Positions 17,336 to 26,808 are shown, counted from the stretch's first letter. The stretch: 64,000 nucleotides of DNA from Pollutiaquabacter sp046052345 (GCA_046052345.1 JBJOMN010000001.1:1-64000); one strand, 5' to 3'. The notes: generated by a model from the sequence alone, not told the origin. Program-made: numbers and translations.

Positions 17336-17397
17336 CGTATTTTCTCAAAACAGGAAGATGCGACTTCCGGGAGTTTTTCACGGAAGCATGTGAGTCC

Positions 17398-17886
17398 TTA
17401 GGGTCTCTTACTGCCGGCATTCCGGTGTTTGCAATCGCCTTTTTCACGCAGTTCGCGGCAATTTCCGAAAAGATGCAGGGAGTGGGAGTTGATATCGAAG
17501 CGCAGGATGTCTCCCATCATGGACTGAATCTGCTGGATCCTCGGATCGCAGAATTCGAAGATGTGCTCGCAGTCCTGACAGATAAGGTGGTCGTGCTGAC
17601 GGTATGCATACGAACGTTCGAACAACGCCAGGTTCTTGCCGAACTGATGCCGTGTTATCAGTTCGCTGTCCAACAGCAGTTCGATGGTATTGTAAAGTGT
17701 GGCGCGGCTGATCCGATGTCCTTTTTCCTTCATGTGTACGAACAGGGATTCGACATCGAAATGGTCGTCCAGGAGATAGATCTCTTCCAAAACGGAGAAG
17801 CGCTCTACCGTCCGGCGGTGACCGTGCTTTTCAAGGTATTCGGTGAATACCTTCTTGGCGGATTGAAGTGTGGCTTCTATCGACAT
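17398..17886 (-). CDS. Fur/PerR family transcriptional regulator
   Basis: This 162-residue protein has the Fur winged-helix domain (about 8-90; ISRATLYNTIELLL is the recognition helix) and a dimerisation domain with HDHLICQDCEHIFEFCDP, carrying the regulatory His residues and the first structural CxxC. The second structural motif is unusual: GNCRELREKGDC has Cys, then Leu at the +3 place where Cys is expected, with another Cys seven residues on. Members repress iron, zinc or peroxide genes; which metal is sensed cannot be told. It starts 18 bases after rel and is probably cotranscribed with it. Confidence 0.9.
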   Translation of the reverse strand: MSIEATLQSAKKVFTEYLEKHGHRRTVERFSVLEEIYLLDDHFDVESLFVHMKEKGHRISRATLYNTIELLLDSELITRHQFGKNLALFERSYAYRQHDHLICQDCEHIFEFCDPRIQQIQSMMGDILRFDINSHSLHLFGNCRELREKGDCKHRNAGSKRP

Positions 17887-17904
17887 GCTGATGAGGAGGA
17901 CGCG

Positions 17905-20136
17905 TTATCCGTCGATCCTGTTAACGGTGAGTATGCCGTGGACCTCCTTCAGTTTCTTGATGAGCTTGTCCAGATGATGAGTGTCGTTTACGAAGACCAT
18001 GATCGTCCCTTCGAAGATGCCGTCGTTGGAGTCGATGCTGATGCTTCGCATGTTCACCTTGAGGTCGCTGGAGATGACTTTTGATATCTTGTTCACGACG
18101 CCCACCTCGTCGATGCCGGTCATGCGGACACCGGCCAGGAAGGCGATCTCCTGTTGACCCGTCCATTTCGCCTTGACGATGCGGTAGGCATAGTTGGACA
18201 TCAGCTGGACGGCATTCGGGCAATTCACTCGGTGTATCTTGATGCCTTCGCCGACGGTGATGAATCCGAAAACGTCGTCGCCGGGGATGGGGTTACAGCA
18301 GGGGGAGAGCTTGTAGTCGATCCGGTCCAGGTTTTCGCCCAGAACCAGCATGTCGCTGGAACCGCGAACCGTCTTCACCATCTGCTCCAGGGTCTGTTGC
18401 TCGTTGCGGACAGGTTGCTTGGAACGCAAGGAGCCGTTCTGGACGTCGAATTCGCGCAGGTCGTAGATGTCGATCAGACCTTTCGCAATGCGGTAATAGA
18501 GATCCAGAGGCGAGGGGACCCGGAAATGGGCGAGGAGTTCATTGATGTTATCCGTGGTGAAGTTCAGCTTGAGATGTTTGAACTTACGTTCGAGGATCTC
18601 CTTGCCGTCTTCTGCGAACTGCTTCTTTTCTTCCTTGAGCAGCGCTTTGATCTTGGATTTGGCTTTCGCCGTAACTACGAAGTTGAGCCAATCCTCCTTG
18701 GGGGTCTGTTTACGTGATGTGAGGATCTCGATCTGGTCGCCGCTGCGAAGACGGTGACTTAGCGGCACCAGCTTGTGGTTCGTTTTCGCGCCGATACACC
18801 GCGACCCGATATCGGTATGGATCTCGAAGGCGAAATCAAGCGCGGTAGCTCCCGCCGGTAGGATTTTTATGTCGCCGGTTGGTGTGAAGACGAATATTTC
18901 ATCTGCGAACAGGTTGAGCTTGAAATCGTCGATGAAATCCATCGCGTTCGATTCAGGGCTTTCCAACAGCTCGCGGATCTTCTTGATCCAGTCGTCCAAG
19001 GCTGATTCCGCCGAAGGCTCCTTGTATTTCCAGTGAGCGGCATATCCTTTTTCGGCGATGTCGTCCATGCGTCTGCTACGGATCTGCACTTCCACCCAGC
19101 GTCCGCCGGGACCCATCACGGTAGTATGAAGGGATTCGTAACCGTTCGCCTTGGGCGTGGAGATCCAGTCGCGCAACCGGTCCGGATTCGGTGTGTAGAA
19201 ATCCGTGAATACGGAATAGCACCGCCAGCAGGCGGATTTTTCGTCTTGCTCGTTCGCTTCGAGTATGATGCGCACCGCGAAGATGTCGTAGATCTCCTCG
19301 AATCCTACACCTTGCCGCTTCATCTTGTTCCAGATGGATTGTACGGATTTGGTGCGGCTGCGTACTTCGTATTTTAAGCCGAGGCGGTCCAGCTCCTCCT
19401 TGACGGGTTCCATGAACTCGTTAATGAAACGCGTACGCTCTCGTTTCGTCTGCTGCAGCTTCGAGGCGATTTCATTGTAGATCTCCGGCTCGGTATATTT
19501 CAAGGCAAGATCCTCGAGTTCCGTCTTGATCGAATAAAGACCCAGCCGGTGTGCGAGAGGCGCATACAGGAATGCCGTTTCAGAGGCGATCTTCAGCTGC
19601 TTCTCCCTGGCCATGGAGTCCAGCGTCCGCATATTGTGAAGTCGGTCGGCCAGCTTGATCAGGATCACCCGGACGTCGTCCGAAAGCGTAAGCAGCATCT
19701 TCCGGAAGTTCTCCGCCTGGATGGAACTTCCCTGGAGCACCACCCCGGATATCTTGGTAAGACCATCCACGATGACGGCGGCTTTCTCGCCAAAGGAACT
19801 GCGTATGTCGTCGAGCGTGAGGTGGGTGTCCTCGACGGTGTCGTGCAACAATGCACAAACGATGGCAAGCGGCCCGAGACCGATTTCTTCCGCACAGATC
19901 TGGGCCACCGCTAACGGATGAAGGATGTATGGTTCGCCGGTCTTCCGGCGCATGTCCTTGTGGGCTTCCAGAGAAAGGTCGAAAGCCAGCCGGATCATCT
20001 GCTTATCGCCTTTACCCAGTGAGGGGCGAAGGGAGCGTAGCAGCGCTTTGTAGGCACGAAGTATCTGTTCCTTCTCGGCATCAGCTGCCGGGGAACTGTC
20101 TTTCACTGAGGCCGGTTTCTGCGGAATGTTTTCCAA
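17905..20136 (-). CDS. rel: Bifunctional (p)ppGpp synthetase/hydrolase (long RSH, Rel)
   Basis: A 743-residue long RelA/SpoT homologue. In order it has an HD hydrolase domain (HPLAVAQIC and ALLHDTVEDT), the synthetase domain (GYESLHTTVMGP and EVQIRSRRMDDIAEKGYAAH), a TGS domain (DEIFVFTPTGDIKILPAGAT), and a C-terminal ACT domain. Both catalytic sites look intact, so it should make and degrade (p)ppGpp; many Bacteroidota have such a single Rel. The start is a TTG at 20136, since no ATG lies near. It follows the FAH gene by 36 bases and leads fur, STAS and purA. A palindromic TAAATTTA at 20168-20175 may be its own -7 box. Confidence 0.95.
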   Translation of the reverse strand: MENIPQKPASVKDSSPAADAEKEQILRAYKALLRSLRPSLGKGDKQMIRLAFDLSLEAHKDMRRKTGEPYILHPLAVAQICAEEIGLGPLAIVCALLHDTVEDTHLTLDDIRSSFGEKAAVIVDGLTKISGVVLQGSSIQAENFRKMLLTLSDDVRVILIKLADRLHNMRTLDSMAREKQLKIASETAFLYAPLAHRLGLYSIKTELEDLALKYTEPEIYNEIASKLQQTKRERTRFINEFMEPVKEELDRLGLKYEVRSRTKSVQSIWNKMKRQGVGFEEIYDIFAVRIILEANEQDEKSACWRCYSVFTDFYTPNPDRLRDWISTPKANGYESLHTTVMGPGGRWVEVQIRSRRMDDIAEKGYAAHWKYKEPSAESALDDWIKKIRELLESPESNAMDFIDDFKLNLFADEIFVFTPTGDIKILPAGATALDFAFEIHTDIGSRCIGAKTNHKLVPLSHRLRSGDQIEILTSRKQTPKEDWLNFVVTAKAKSKIKALLKEEKKQFAEDGKEILERKFKHLKLNFTTDNINELLAHFRVPSPLDLYYRIAKGLIDIYDLREFDVQNGSLRSKQPVRNEQQTLEQMVKTVRGSSDMLVLGENLDRIDYKLSPCCNPIPGDDVFGFITVGEGIKIHRVNCPNAVQLMSNYAYRIVKAKWTGQQEIAFLAGVRMTGIDEVGVVNKISKVISSDLKVNMRSISIDSNDGIFEGTIMVFVNDTHHLDKLIKKLKEVHGILTVNRIDG

Positions 20137-20172
20137 ATCGTGACGGGGAGTGATTCTTCTCCCACCATAAAT

Positions 20173-21204
20173 TTACACATTCTGAGGCATTTTTTTCAGT
20201 GCCAGGATGGAAAAGTCCGTATCCTCTTTTCGGATCGTGTTTTTCAGCATTCCTAAACCGCGAATCTCCATTTCCACCACGTCCCCGGGCTGCAACCACT
20301 GCACCTTGTAGGCCGGATCGTTCAGCAGTCCGGTGCCGTTCAACTCCAGGAAACATCCGGTACCGACGGTTCCTGAACCTATCACATCTCCCGGAAGGAC
20401 GTCAACGCCGTAAGCACAGCGTTCGATGATTTCGGCAAAGGTCCAGTCCATGTCTTTCATGTTACCCTGTGATACGGTGACACCGTTCACTTTACACGTC
20501 ATGGGCAGGTCGTAATTGGTGCCGGTGTGCCCCGGTTTGGCAGGAACCTTGAAACGCTCCAGCTCTTCAGGGGTCACCAGCCAAGGACCGATGACCGTAC
20601 TGAAGTCTTTTCCTTTCGCCGGACCGAGATTCAGCAGCATCTCTTCCATCTGCAGGGTACGGGCACTCATGTCGTTCATGATCATGTAACCGGCGATGTA
20701 TCCATCGGCCTCGGCAGCGCGTATGTTCCTGCCTTTTTTTCCGATCACCACGGCGACTTCCAGCTCGAAATCCAGCTTCTGGAAGTGGTCCGGCATGCAA
20801 CGGATTTCGCCCGGGCCCTGGATGGCGTTGTGGTTCGTAAAATAGAAGATCGGATACTGGTCGAATTCTGCGATCATCGGGACCTTCCGGTTCCTCCGTG
20901 CGGCTTCCACATGCTGTCGGAAGGCGTAGCCGTCACGGCAGGAAGTGGGATGCGGAACAGGCGCAAGCAATTGTTCGTTACCGACGGGTACGGCAGGAAC
21001 AGAGATTTTTCCATTTGCCAATGCGGATTCGGCTTCCCGGGCAGCAGTCATGGCAGAGCTTCCGATGCGCAGGAAATCCGTCATATTTTCCGGAAGCTGC
21101 TCTTTTTCCAAGGCCTTCAGCGCACTTCCAAGGTGATAAATAGAACCGTCGACCACCAGGCCGATTCGGATAAGGTTAGAGTCGAGATAGGATACGAGTT
21201 TCAT
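20173..21204 (-). CDS. Fumarylacetoacetate hydrolase family protein
   Basis: A 343-residue FAH-superfamily enzyme. Metal-binding residues are visible as E and E in KLDFELEVAVVIG, D in MNDMSART and further in TCKVNG. In tyrosine degradation FAH splits fumarylacetoacetate to fumarate and acetoacetate. HmgA, the enzyme two steps earlier, lies 3.1 kb away at 24337, so that role is plausible. Other family members act on different diketo acids, so the substrate is inferred. A TATTTTTG box ends 20 bases before the ATG. Downstream it reads towards rel with a 36-base gap. Confidence 0.88.
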   Translation of the reverse strand: MKLVSYLDSNLIRIGLVVDGSIYHLGSALKALEKEQLPENMTDFLRIGSSAMTAAREAESALANGKISVPAVPVGNEQLLAPVPHPTSCRDGYAFRQHVEAARRNRKVPMIAEFDQYPIFYFTNHNAIQGPGEIRCMPDHFQKLDFELEVAVVIGKKGRNIRAAEADGYIAGYMIMNDMSARTLQMEEMLLNLGPAKGKDFSTVIGPWLVTPEELERFKVPAKPGHTGTNYDLPMTCKVNGVTVSQGNMKDMDWTFAEIIERCAYGVDVLPGDVIGSGTVGTGCFLELNGTGLLNDPAYKVQWLQPGDVVEMEIRGLGMLKNTIRKEDTDFSILALKKMPQNV

Positions 21205-21224
21205 CGGATATCAGGAATGAGCCG

Positions 21225-21232
21225 CAAAAATA
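21225..21232 (-). promoter_or_regulatory. TATTTTTG -7 box for the FAH gene
   Basis: On the minus strand TATTTTTG matches TAnnTTTG and ends 20 bases before ATG 21204. Confidence 0.5.
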
Positions 21233-21265
21233 CGCATTCAATGACGTATGGTGACCCGATAAATG

Positions 21266-21290
21266 AAAAAGGCCCCTTACGGAGCCTTTT
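21266..21290 (-). terminator. Rho-independent terminator after the T9SS beta-helix gene
   Basis: On the minus strand AAAAGGCTCC-GTAA-GGGGCCTTTTT forms a stem with one A-C mismatch and ends in five T residues, 23 bases after the stop at 21313. It separates this gene from FAH and rel. Confidence 0.75.
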
Positions 21291-21312
21291 ATTCGTTTGA
21301 AGTTTGCTGAAC

Positions 21313-24042
21313 TTACTCTACCACCAGACGCTCCTGATAGACATCGATTCCGTCGGTAGCGGTGATGAGGTAGAAGGCCGCCTGCCCCTCCTGTCTGTTC
21401 ATCAAGCGCAACCTGAACGACCCGTTTTCAGAATCATCGAGCAGGAAAGGAACTTCCCGTCCTATCGTGTCGTAGATTTTCACGGAGTACCGTCCGATGT
21501 CTCCACCCTCCAGTTTCAGTCGGATGTTCTGTCCGTCCGTAGGATTAGGGTAGAGGCTGAAATCGGCCTTGGAAAATCGTACGGCAACGGGGCCGTAGGT
21601 GACTGTTGTGCCGTCGAAGTCCGACTGTAACAAGCGATAATATGATACTCCACGGACGGGCTGGTCGTCGCTGTAGGAATACTCATGGCGTACCGAGCTG
21701 TTACCGTTGCCTGCCAGGGTGCCGATGGCGGTGAATTCCTGCAGGTTGGTTGACCGTTCGAGTGTGAAATGGTCGCAGTTGGTCTCCGACTCGGTCGTCC
21801 ATTTCAGCGAAACAGTATTTCCGACGGCGATTGCATCGAAATCAACCAAGGATACAGGCAGGTAATTCCCTCCGCCCGGAGGATTCGCCAGCGAAAAATC
21901 TGTCGTGAAGTAGGTCGATCCTGTTTGCACAGGATTGAACTGCGCGATATCCGACCGGATCCATCCTGAAACCAGGGAGCCGGTGCCCGTGATGTCTTGG
22001 CCTAAGTTCATCCAGCAGGAGGGATTCGGGTAGCTTTCCTGCGCAATGATGAGTGAATTCAGATCACTGACACCGTCATCCGGTCCGTAATGCATGGTGA
22101 TTGAACCGCTCAGGAAACGGGATGTACCCATCCTTGTGAATTTCGTGTATCGTACGTTGGAGACGCTTGCGATGGAGGAGGGAAGGCAGGGAGGAAGCGT
22201 ATTGGCCGGGATGTTGAAGACCTCTCCTTCATACGTGACTGCATTGTTGTCGGCGTGGTTCAACTGTATTTCCACAGGGCGGAACGCCGCATCTTTGCCG
22301 ATCGGGTAGAACTTCGTGGCCGACGTGGCAGCGACCGTATGGATCATCGGTCCGTTCACATAGGCTGTTGTGTTTCCGGACGAGGTTGTGGCGTTGCTCT
22401 GGCAGATCAGTATGTTCAGCGAGGTGGTATTCAGTCTGCCGCTGGTCAATGAGACGAAATTGGAGACTTTCACCGGATATTGCAATGTGACGTGATTCGG
22501 ATTGGCGATGTCCAGACGGTAAAACCCGATGGAGGCGCCGTTTGAGCCGGTGATACGCTGGGGAACCACAGCCCCGTTCGGCGGGAAGAACCGAACCGTG
22601 CTGGTTCGCTCCAGGAATATACCGGAGTTGGCGAACGCCACACCGGAATTGGCGCCCTTGATGCTCATGATCCTGCCGTCGCCCGTGATACTGCCACTCA
22701 CCGCACGCATGTCGAATTTTGCGGCTACACACACCTGAAGACTCAGCACATTGAAATTCGAGGTGTTGCCCGTCACAGGCGCCAGTGTGGCTCCTCCGGA
22801 CGGGTAGGGGGCTGCCACGACGATATGCGGCAGGGTGAAAGAGGTATTCGATCCGTTGTAGAAGGGAGAGAAAGTGAACGGTTTGGGAATCAGAGTCGAC
22901 ATCTGCCCGAACTGAACCGTACCGCCGGTAACGTTCACGGTTCCGTTCATTCCGCAGACGGAGAAGTCGGAAACGGAGTTGCCTGCAGCGCTGTTGGGTT
23001 TTACGAGCGTGATGTTGCCGCCGTTCATGGTGAAATTGCTGCGGGATGCATCGCTTACGCAGAATACCTGGCGGCGTGTGCCGACACTTCCGCCGTTAAG
23101 CAGCAGGAAGCCGCCGAACATGCTGAACCTGAACGGTTCGCCGGCCGAATAGAATCCGTATGTCACTCCTCCTTTTACCTGTATGCCTCCCGACGTGATG
23201 TTCAGGAACGGTGTCACGGAAGTGTCAGCACGGTCGTAAACGATTCCGCCGGTTCCGGTCGTATTTCCGACGTTCACCGTACCGCCGGTCACATGCAATT
23301 CCCCCTGCAGTGTCAGTGAATCCCCGGAAGTCGAAAAGCCCAGGGTTCCCGCCGGAACATGAAAGATGGCTTGCGGTCCGATAGTGTAATTCGCCGGCGC
23401 CGGAATATTGAACAATCCTGAGTTGTCGTGGATGTAGGTGCCTTTTTGTACCGTCAGGCTCCGAAGTCCGGATTCGAATCCACTGCTAAGGACGTCCAGT
23501 GTGTTGTTTCTTCCGGTCTTCGAAAGGATGACTTCCCCGAGGTTCCATGTGCCGAAATTGTTGATCCGGCTGTCGGTGCTGCCTGTGAAAACCAGTTTCG
23601 CGTTGTCGCTGTTCGTCACGAACAGAATGATCTGCCCGAGATTCGTGATGTTCCCACCCACTTCAAAGGTGTAGGATCCTGTCGTCGTGGACGCATACTC
23701 GATGCGGGTGGCAACCGTGACGTTACCGGTCACCTTCAGCGTGTAGGACCTTCCGGAAGAGGTGGCGAACTGTAACGCAGCTGCGCTCACATTGAGGTTG
23801 GCGCAGTAGCCGTTCGTATTGATCAATACCTGGTGCTGCACAGTCACGTTGTCCGAGGCAGTGGGAACCGATCCTCCCGACCAGGTCGACGGATTGTTCC
23901 AGTTGCCGGAAGCAGCCGAAGTGATGTTTGCAGCCGACGTCGTAGCCGTCTGTTGAAGGATTAACACGGCAAGTAGCCCGATTGCCGCCCAAAGGCTCGA
24001 GAGCGGTTTTTTGAAAATCTTGTAAAGCTTGTTTCTTTCCAT
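21313..24042 (-). CDS. Large secreted G8-like beta-helix protein with type A T9SS sorting domain
   Basis: A 909-residue exported protein. After the signal peptide (to about residue 38) comes SGNWNNPSTWSGGSVPTASD, a motif typical of G8-like domains at the start of right-handed beta-helix surface proteins. A long region rich in Gly, Asn, Thr and Ser follows, with repeats such as NITSGGIQVKGG and GGTVNVG. Near residue 725 a fibronectin-like module (VSLKWTTESETNCDHFTLER) precedes the C-terminal type A sorting domain with SLYPNPTDG and a terminal VYQERLVVE. It should cross the outer membrane by the type IX system and may act as adhesin or matrix protein. No enzyme motif is visible. Confidence 0.85.
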   Translation of the reverse strand: MERNKLYKIFKKPLSSLWAAIGLLAVLILQQTATTSAANITSAASGNWNNPSTWSGGSVPTASDNVTVQHQVLINTNGYCANLNVSAAALQFATSSGRSYTLKVTGNVTVATRIEYASTTTGSYTFEVGGNITNLGQIILFVTNSDNAKLVFTGSTDSRINNFGTWNLGEVILSKTGRNNTLDVLSSGFESGLRSLTVQKGTYIHDNSGLFNIPAPANYTIGPQAIFHVPAGTLGFSTSGDSLTLQGELHVTGGTVNVGNTTGTGGIVYDRADTSVTPFLNITSGGIQVKGGVTYGFYSAGEPFRFSMFGGFLLLNGGSVGTRRQVFCVSDASRSNFTMNGGNITLVKPNSAAGNSVSDFSVCGMNGTVNVTGGTVQFGQMSTLIPKPFTFSPFYNGSNTSFTLPHIVVAAPYPSGGATLAPVTGNTSNFNVLSLQVCVAAKFDMRAVSGSITGDGRIMSIKGANSGVAFANSGIFLERTSTVRFFPPNGAVVPQRITGSNGASIGFYRLDIANPNHVTLQYPVKVSNFVSLTSGRLNTTSLNILICQSNATTSSGNTTAYVNGPMIHTVAATSATKFYPIGKDAAFRPVEIQLNHADNNAVTYEGEVFNIPANTLPPCLPSSIASVSNVRYTKFTRMGTSRFLSGSITMHYGPDDGVSDLNSLIIAQESYPNPSCWMNLGQDITGTGSLVSGWIRSDIAQFNPVQTGSTYFTTDFSLANPPGGGNYLPVSLVDFDAIAVGNTVSLKWTTESETNCDHFTLERSTNLQEFTAIGTLAGNGNSSVRHEYSYSDDQPVRGVSYYRLLQSDFDGTTVTYGPVAVRFSKADFSLYPNPTDGQNIRLKLEGGDIGRYSVKIYDTIGREVPFLLDDSENGSFRLRLMNRQEGQAAFYLITATDGIDVYQERLVVE

Positions 24043-24278
24043 GATTCAGTGGTTTAGCGCCATTTTGTGGTGCGTTCAGGTTTATCGGTCAGGGTATCGT
24101 TAATGTTGTGGAAGCTGCGGCCTTTTCTTGACCTTGTAAGAATCTGCCTCTAAATGACAATCCGTCACCGCCCGAGCGGGCCGATAAATCATTTTCTAGG
24201 CAAGATGCCCTTTAAAAGCCCTTTTACTCTTCCGCCAGATACTGTAAAGTCGGGGCCGGATTTTCTTTTTAGTTTCCC

Positions 24279-24286
24279 TAAATTTG
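24279..24286 (+). promoter_or_regulatory. TAAATTTG -7 box for hmgA
   Basis: An exact TAnnTTTG match 50 bases before ATG 24337, with predicted transcription start near 24290. It lies downstream of the upstream in-frame start codons and so excludes them. The rest of the 294-base gap from 24043 holds no gene or repeat that I can support. Confidence 0.6.
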
Positions 24287-24336
24287 CGAATAGGAGGGAG
24301 CAGCACTCAGTTTATCCCCCTTTAAAGCAGATTCAT

Positions 24337-25494
24337 ATGCCGAATTATCACAGCCTCGGAAGTTTCCCGGCCAAGCGTCACACCCAGTTTCGTAAGCCGG
24401 ACGGTGGACTTTACGCCGAAGAGTTGGTCTCAACGCACGGTTTTTCCAGCCTGTATTCCCTGATTTATCACTGCCATCCTCCTACACTTATCAAGGAGAC
24501 CGGGGAGCCTTACTCGGTACAACCCAAAATCGCCTTCAAGCGTTCCCTGAAACATCAAAGTTTTGAAGGCTTTGACATTGCGCCGGCCGATGGATACATG
24601 GAAAGCCGTCAACCCGTTTTAGTGAACGACGACCTTCATATTTCTTTGGCGGCTCCCCGTTCCTCCATGAAGGACCACTTTTTCAAGAATGCGGATGCGG
24701 ACGAATTGCTTTTCATACACAAGGGTTCGGGATCCCTCAGGACGATCTATGGCAAGCTCGACTTCGGCTACGGCGACTACATCGTCATCCCAAGGGGGAC
24801 GATCTACCAGATATCTTTCAATGATCCGGATAACCGTCTGCTGATCACCGAATCCTTCTCGGCGTTGGAAACCCCTCGCCGTTACAGGAACCCGTACGGT
24901 CAGCACGAAGAGCATTCACCCTTCTGCGAGCGCGACATCCGCCGTCCTTCGGACCTGGAGACCTATGACGAGAAAGGGGACTTCAAAATCTTCATCAAGA
25001 AGGAAGGGATGATTTATCCCTATATCTACGCGACACATCCTTTCGACGCGATCGGCTGGGACGGATACCTGTATCCTTGGGCGCTATCCATCCACGATTT
25101 CGAACCGCTTACCGGCCGCGTGCATCTGCCACCTCCTATCCACCAGACCTTCGAGGCCAGGAATTTCGTCGTCTGTTCATTCGTACCCCGCATGTACGAT
25201 TACCATCCTCTTTCCATCCCTGTGCCGTACAACCACTCGAACATCGATTCCGACGAAGTACTTTATTATGTAGACGGCGATTTCATGAGCCGGAAGCACG
25301 TCACAAAAGGGATGATTACACTGCATCCCGGCGGCATCCCGCACGGACCGCATCCGGGAACCGTGGAGAAAAGCCTCGGTCAGAAGGAGACCAAGGAATT
25401 GGCCGTGATGATCGATACGTTCCGTCCGTTATGGGTGACGGAAGCCGGCGCCGCCATCATGTCCGACAATTATTACAAGTCCTGGGTAGAGTAA
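24337..25494 (+). CDS. hmgA: Homogentisate 1,2-dioxygenase
   Basis: This 385-residue cupin-fold enzyme opens the aromatic ring of homogentisate with O2 and Fe(II) to give maleylacetoacetate in tyrosine and phenylalanine breakdown. Family sequences are LLFIHKGSGSLRTIYGKLDF, GDYIVIPRGTIY, and the iron-site region SFVPRMYDYHPLS with HPGGIPHGPHPG. It is shorter than the proteobacterial enzyme (about 430-440), as in other Bacteroidota. The reading frame extends to 24154, but the TAAATTTG box at 24279 supports ATG 24337. The likely partner FAH lies at 20173; maleylacetoacetate isomerase and HPPD are not in the window. Confidence 0.92.
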   Translation: MPNYHSLGSFPAKRHTQFRKPDGGLYAEELVSTHGFSSLYSLIYHCHPPTLIKETGEPYSVQPKIAFKRSLKHQSFEGFDIAPADGYMESRQPVLVNDDLHISLAAPRSSMKDHFFKNADADELLFIHKGSGSLRTIYGKLDFGYGDYIVIPRGTIYQISFNDPDNRLLITESFSALETPRRYRNPYGQHEEHSPFCERDIRRPSDLETYDEKGDFKIFIKKEGMIYPYIYATHPFDAIGWDGYLYPWALSIHDFEPLTGRVHLPPPIHQTFEARNFVVCSFVPRMYDYHPLSIPVPYNHSNIDSDEVLYYVDGDFMSRKHVTKGMITLHPGGIPHGPHPGTVEKSLGQKETKELAVMIDTFRPLWVTEAGAAIMSDNYYKSWVE

Positions 25495-25503
25495 GGAAGT
25501 TGT

Positions 25504-26808
25504 TCAGGCCAGACTGAACTTCTCCATCATCGCATTCACTTTCTTCCTGACGGCGGCAAGCTTGGTGTCGTTGTCATGCGACATCAGCGCCTGGTCGATC
25601 AGGTCCACGATACGGATGCAATCCTTTTCTTTTGCCCCTCGGGTGGTCACGGCCGGAGTGCCGATCCGTATTCCGGAAGTGACGAAGGGGGATTTGTCGT
25701 CGAACGGCACCATGTTCTTGTTGACCGTGATATCCGCCTTTCCGAGCGTGGCTTCGGCCAGTTTGCCGGTCAGGTTTTTCGAGCGCAGGTCGATCAGCAT
25801 ACAGTGGTTGTCCGTGCCGCCGGATATGATATCGTAGCCTCTTTCCACAAACGCTTTCGCCATGGTCGAGGCGTTCTTTACCACCTGCACGCAATAATGC
25901 ATATACCCGTCGGTAAGGTCTTCGCCGAAAGCTACCGCCTTGGCGGCAATCACATGCTCCAGCGGCCCGCCTTGTGTTCCTGGAAATACGGCGCCGTCAA
26001 AGACTGCGCTCATCATTTTCGGCTCACCCTTGGGTGTCTTGTGTCCCCACGGATTCTCCTTGTCGCGCCCCATCAGGATCATGCCGCCCCGCGGTCCCCG
26101 GAGCGTTTTGTGTGTGGTCGTCGTAACGACGTCGCAATAGGGTAGCGGGTCGTTCAGTAATCCTCGGGCGATCAGACCGGCAGGGTGGGAGATATCGGCC
26201 AGCAGTAAGGCTCCGACCTCGTCGGCGATGCGGCGCATGGTTGCATAATCCCAGTCGCGGGAATACGAAGAAGCGCCTGCGATCATCAGTTTCGGGCGCT
26301 CTTTTCGAGCAACCGCTTCCATGGCGGAGTAGTCGATACGTCCGGTTTCCCTGGAGACGCCGTAGAAAACGGCACGGTAGGTCTTACCGCTGAAATTGAC
26401 CGGAGAGCCGTGTGTAAGGTGCCCGCCGTGTGAAAGGTCGAAACCCAGAATCGTATCCCCGGGTTGCAGCAGGGCCAGCATGACCGCTGCGTTGGCTGTA
26501 GCGCCGGAGTGCGGCTGTACGTTCGCCCATGCTGCGTTGAAAAGCAGTTTAGCACGATCGATGGCGAGCTGTTCGATCTTATCCACTACTTCACAGCCGC
26601 CGTAATACCGCTTTCCGGGATATCCCTCCGCATACTTGTTGGTGAGACACGACCCCATGGCCTGCATCACTTGTCGGCTGACAAAGTTCTCGGAGGCGAT
26701 GAGCTCGATTCCGTTCTGCTGTCTTTTTTTCTCCTGACTGATCAGTCGGAAGACAGCGGTGTCTTTTTCGGTCTTTGTAACGGCACTTTTGCTTTTCTTG
26801 GTCGGCAT
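25504..26808 (-). CDS. glyA: Serine hydroxymethyltransferase
   Basis: A 434-residue PLP enzyme that interconverts serine and glycine with tetrahydrofolate. The PLP lysine lies in VVTTTTHKTLRGPRGG; IELIASENF and GYPGKRYYGG are further signatures. The N-terminus carries a lysine-rich extension (MPTKKSKSAVTKTEK) not found in E. coli GlyA. The frame is open to 26871, but that start would overlap the end of the upstream nucleotidyltransferase gene, so ATG 26808 is used. It lies 31 bases downstream of that gene and may share its transcript. It converges on hmgA. Confidence 0.95.
   Translation of the reverse strand: MPTKKSKSAVTKTEKDTAVFRLISQEKKRQQNGIELIASENFVSRQVMQAMGSCLTNKYAEGYPGKRYYGGCEVVDKIEQLAIDRAKLLFNAAWANVQPHSGATANAAVMLALLQPGDTILGFDLSHGGHLTHGSPVNFSGKTYRAVFYGVSRETGRIDYSAMEAVARKERPKLMIAGASSYSRDWDYATMRRIADEVGALLLADISHPAGLIARGLLNDPLPYCDVVTTTTHKTLRGPRGGMILMGRDKENPWGHKTPKGEPKMMSAVFDGAVFPGTQGGPLEHVIAAKAVAFGEDLTDGYMHYCVQVVKNASTMAKAFVERGYDIISGGTDNHCMLIDLRSKNLTGKLAEATLGKADITVNKNMVPFDDKSPFVTSGIRIGTPAVTTRGAKEKDCIRIVDLIDQALMSHDNDTKLAAVRKKVNAMMEKFSLA

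Noticed and set aside
17311..18084. Rightward 257-codon open frame across fur and the end of rel
   Set aside because: Crosses two real leftward genes and matches no family.
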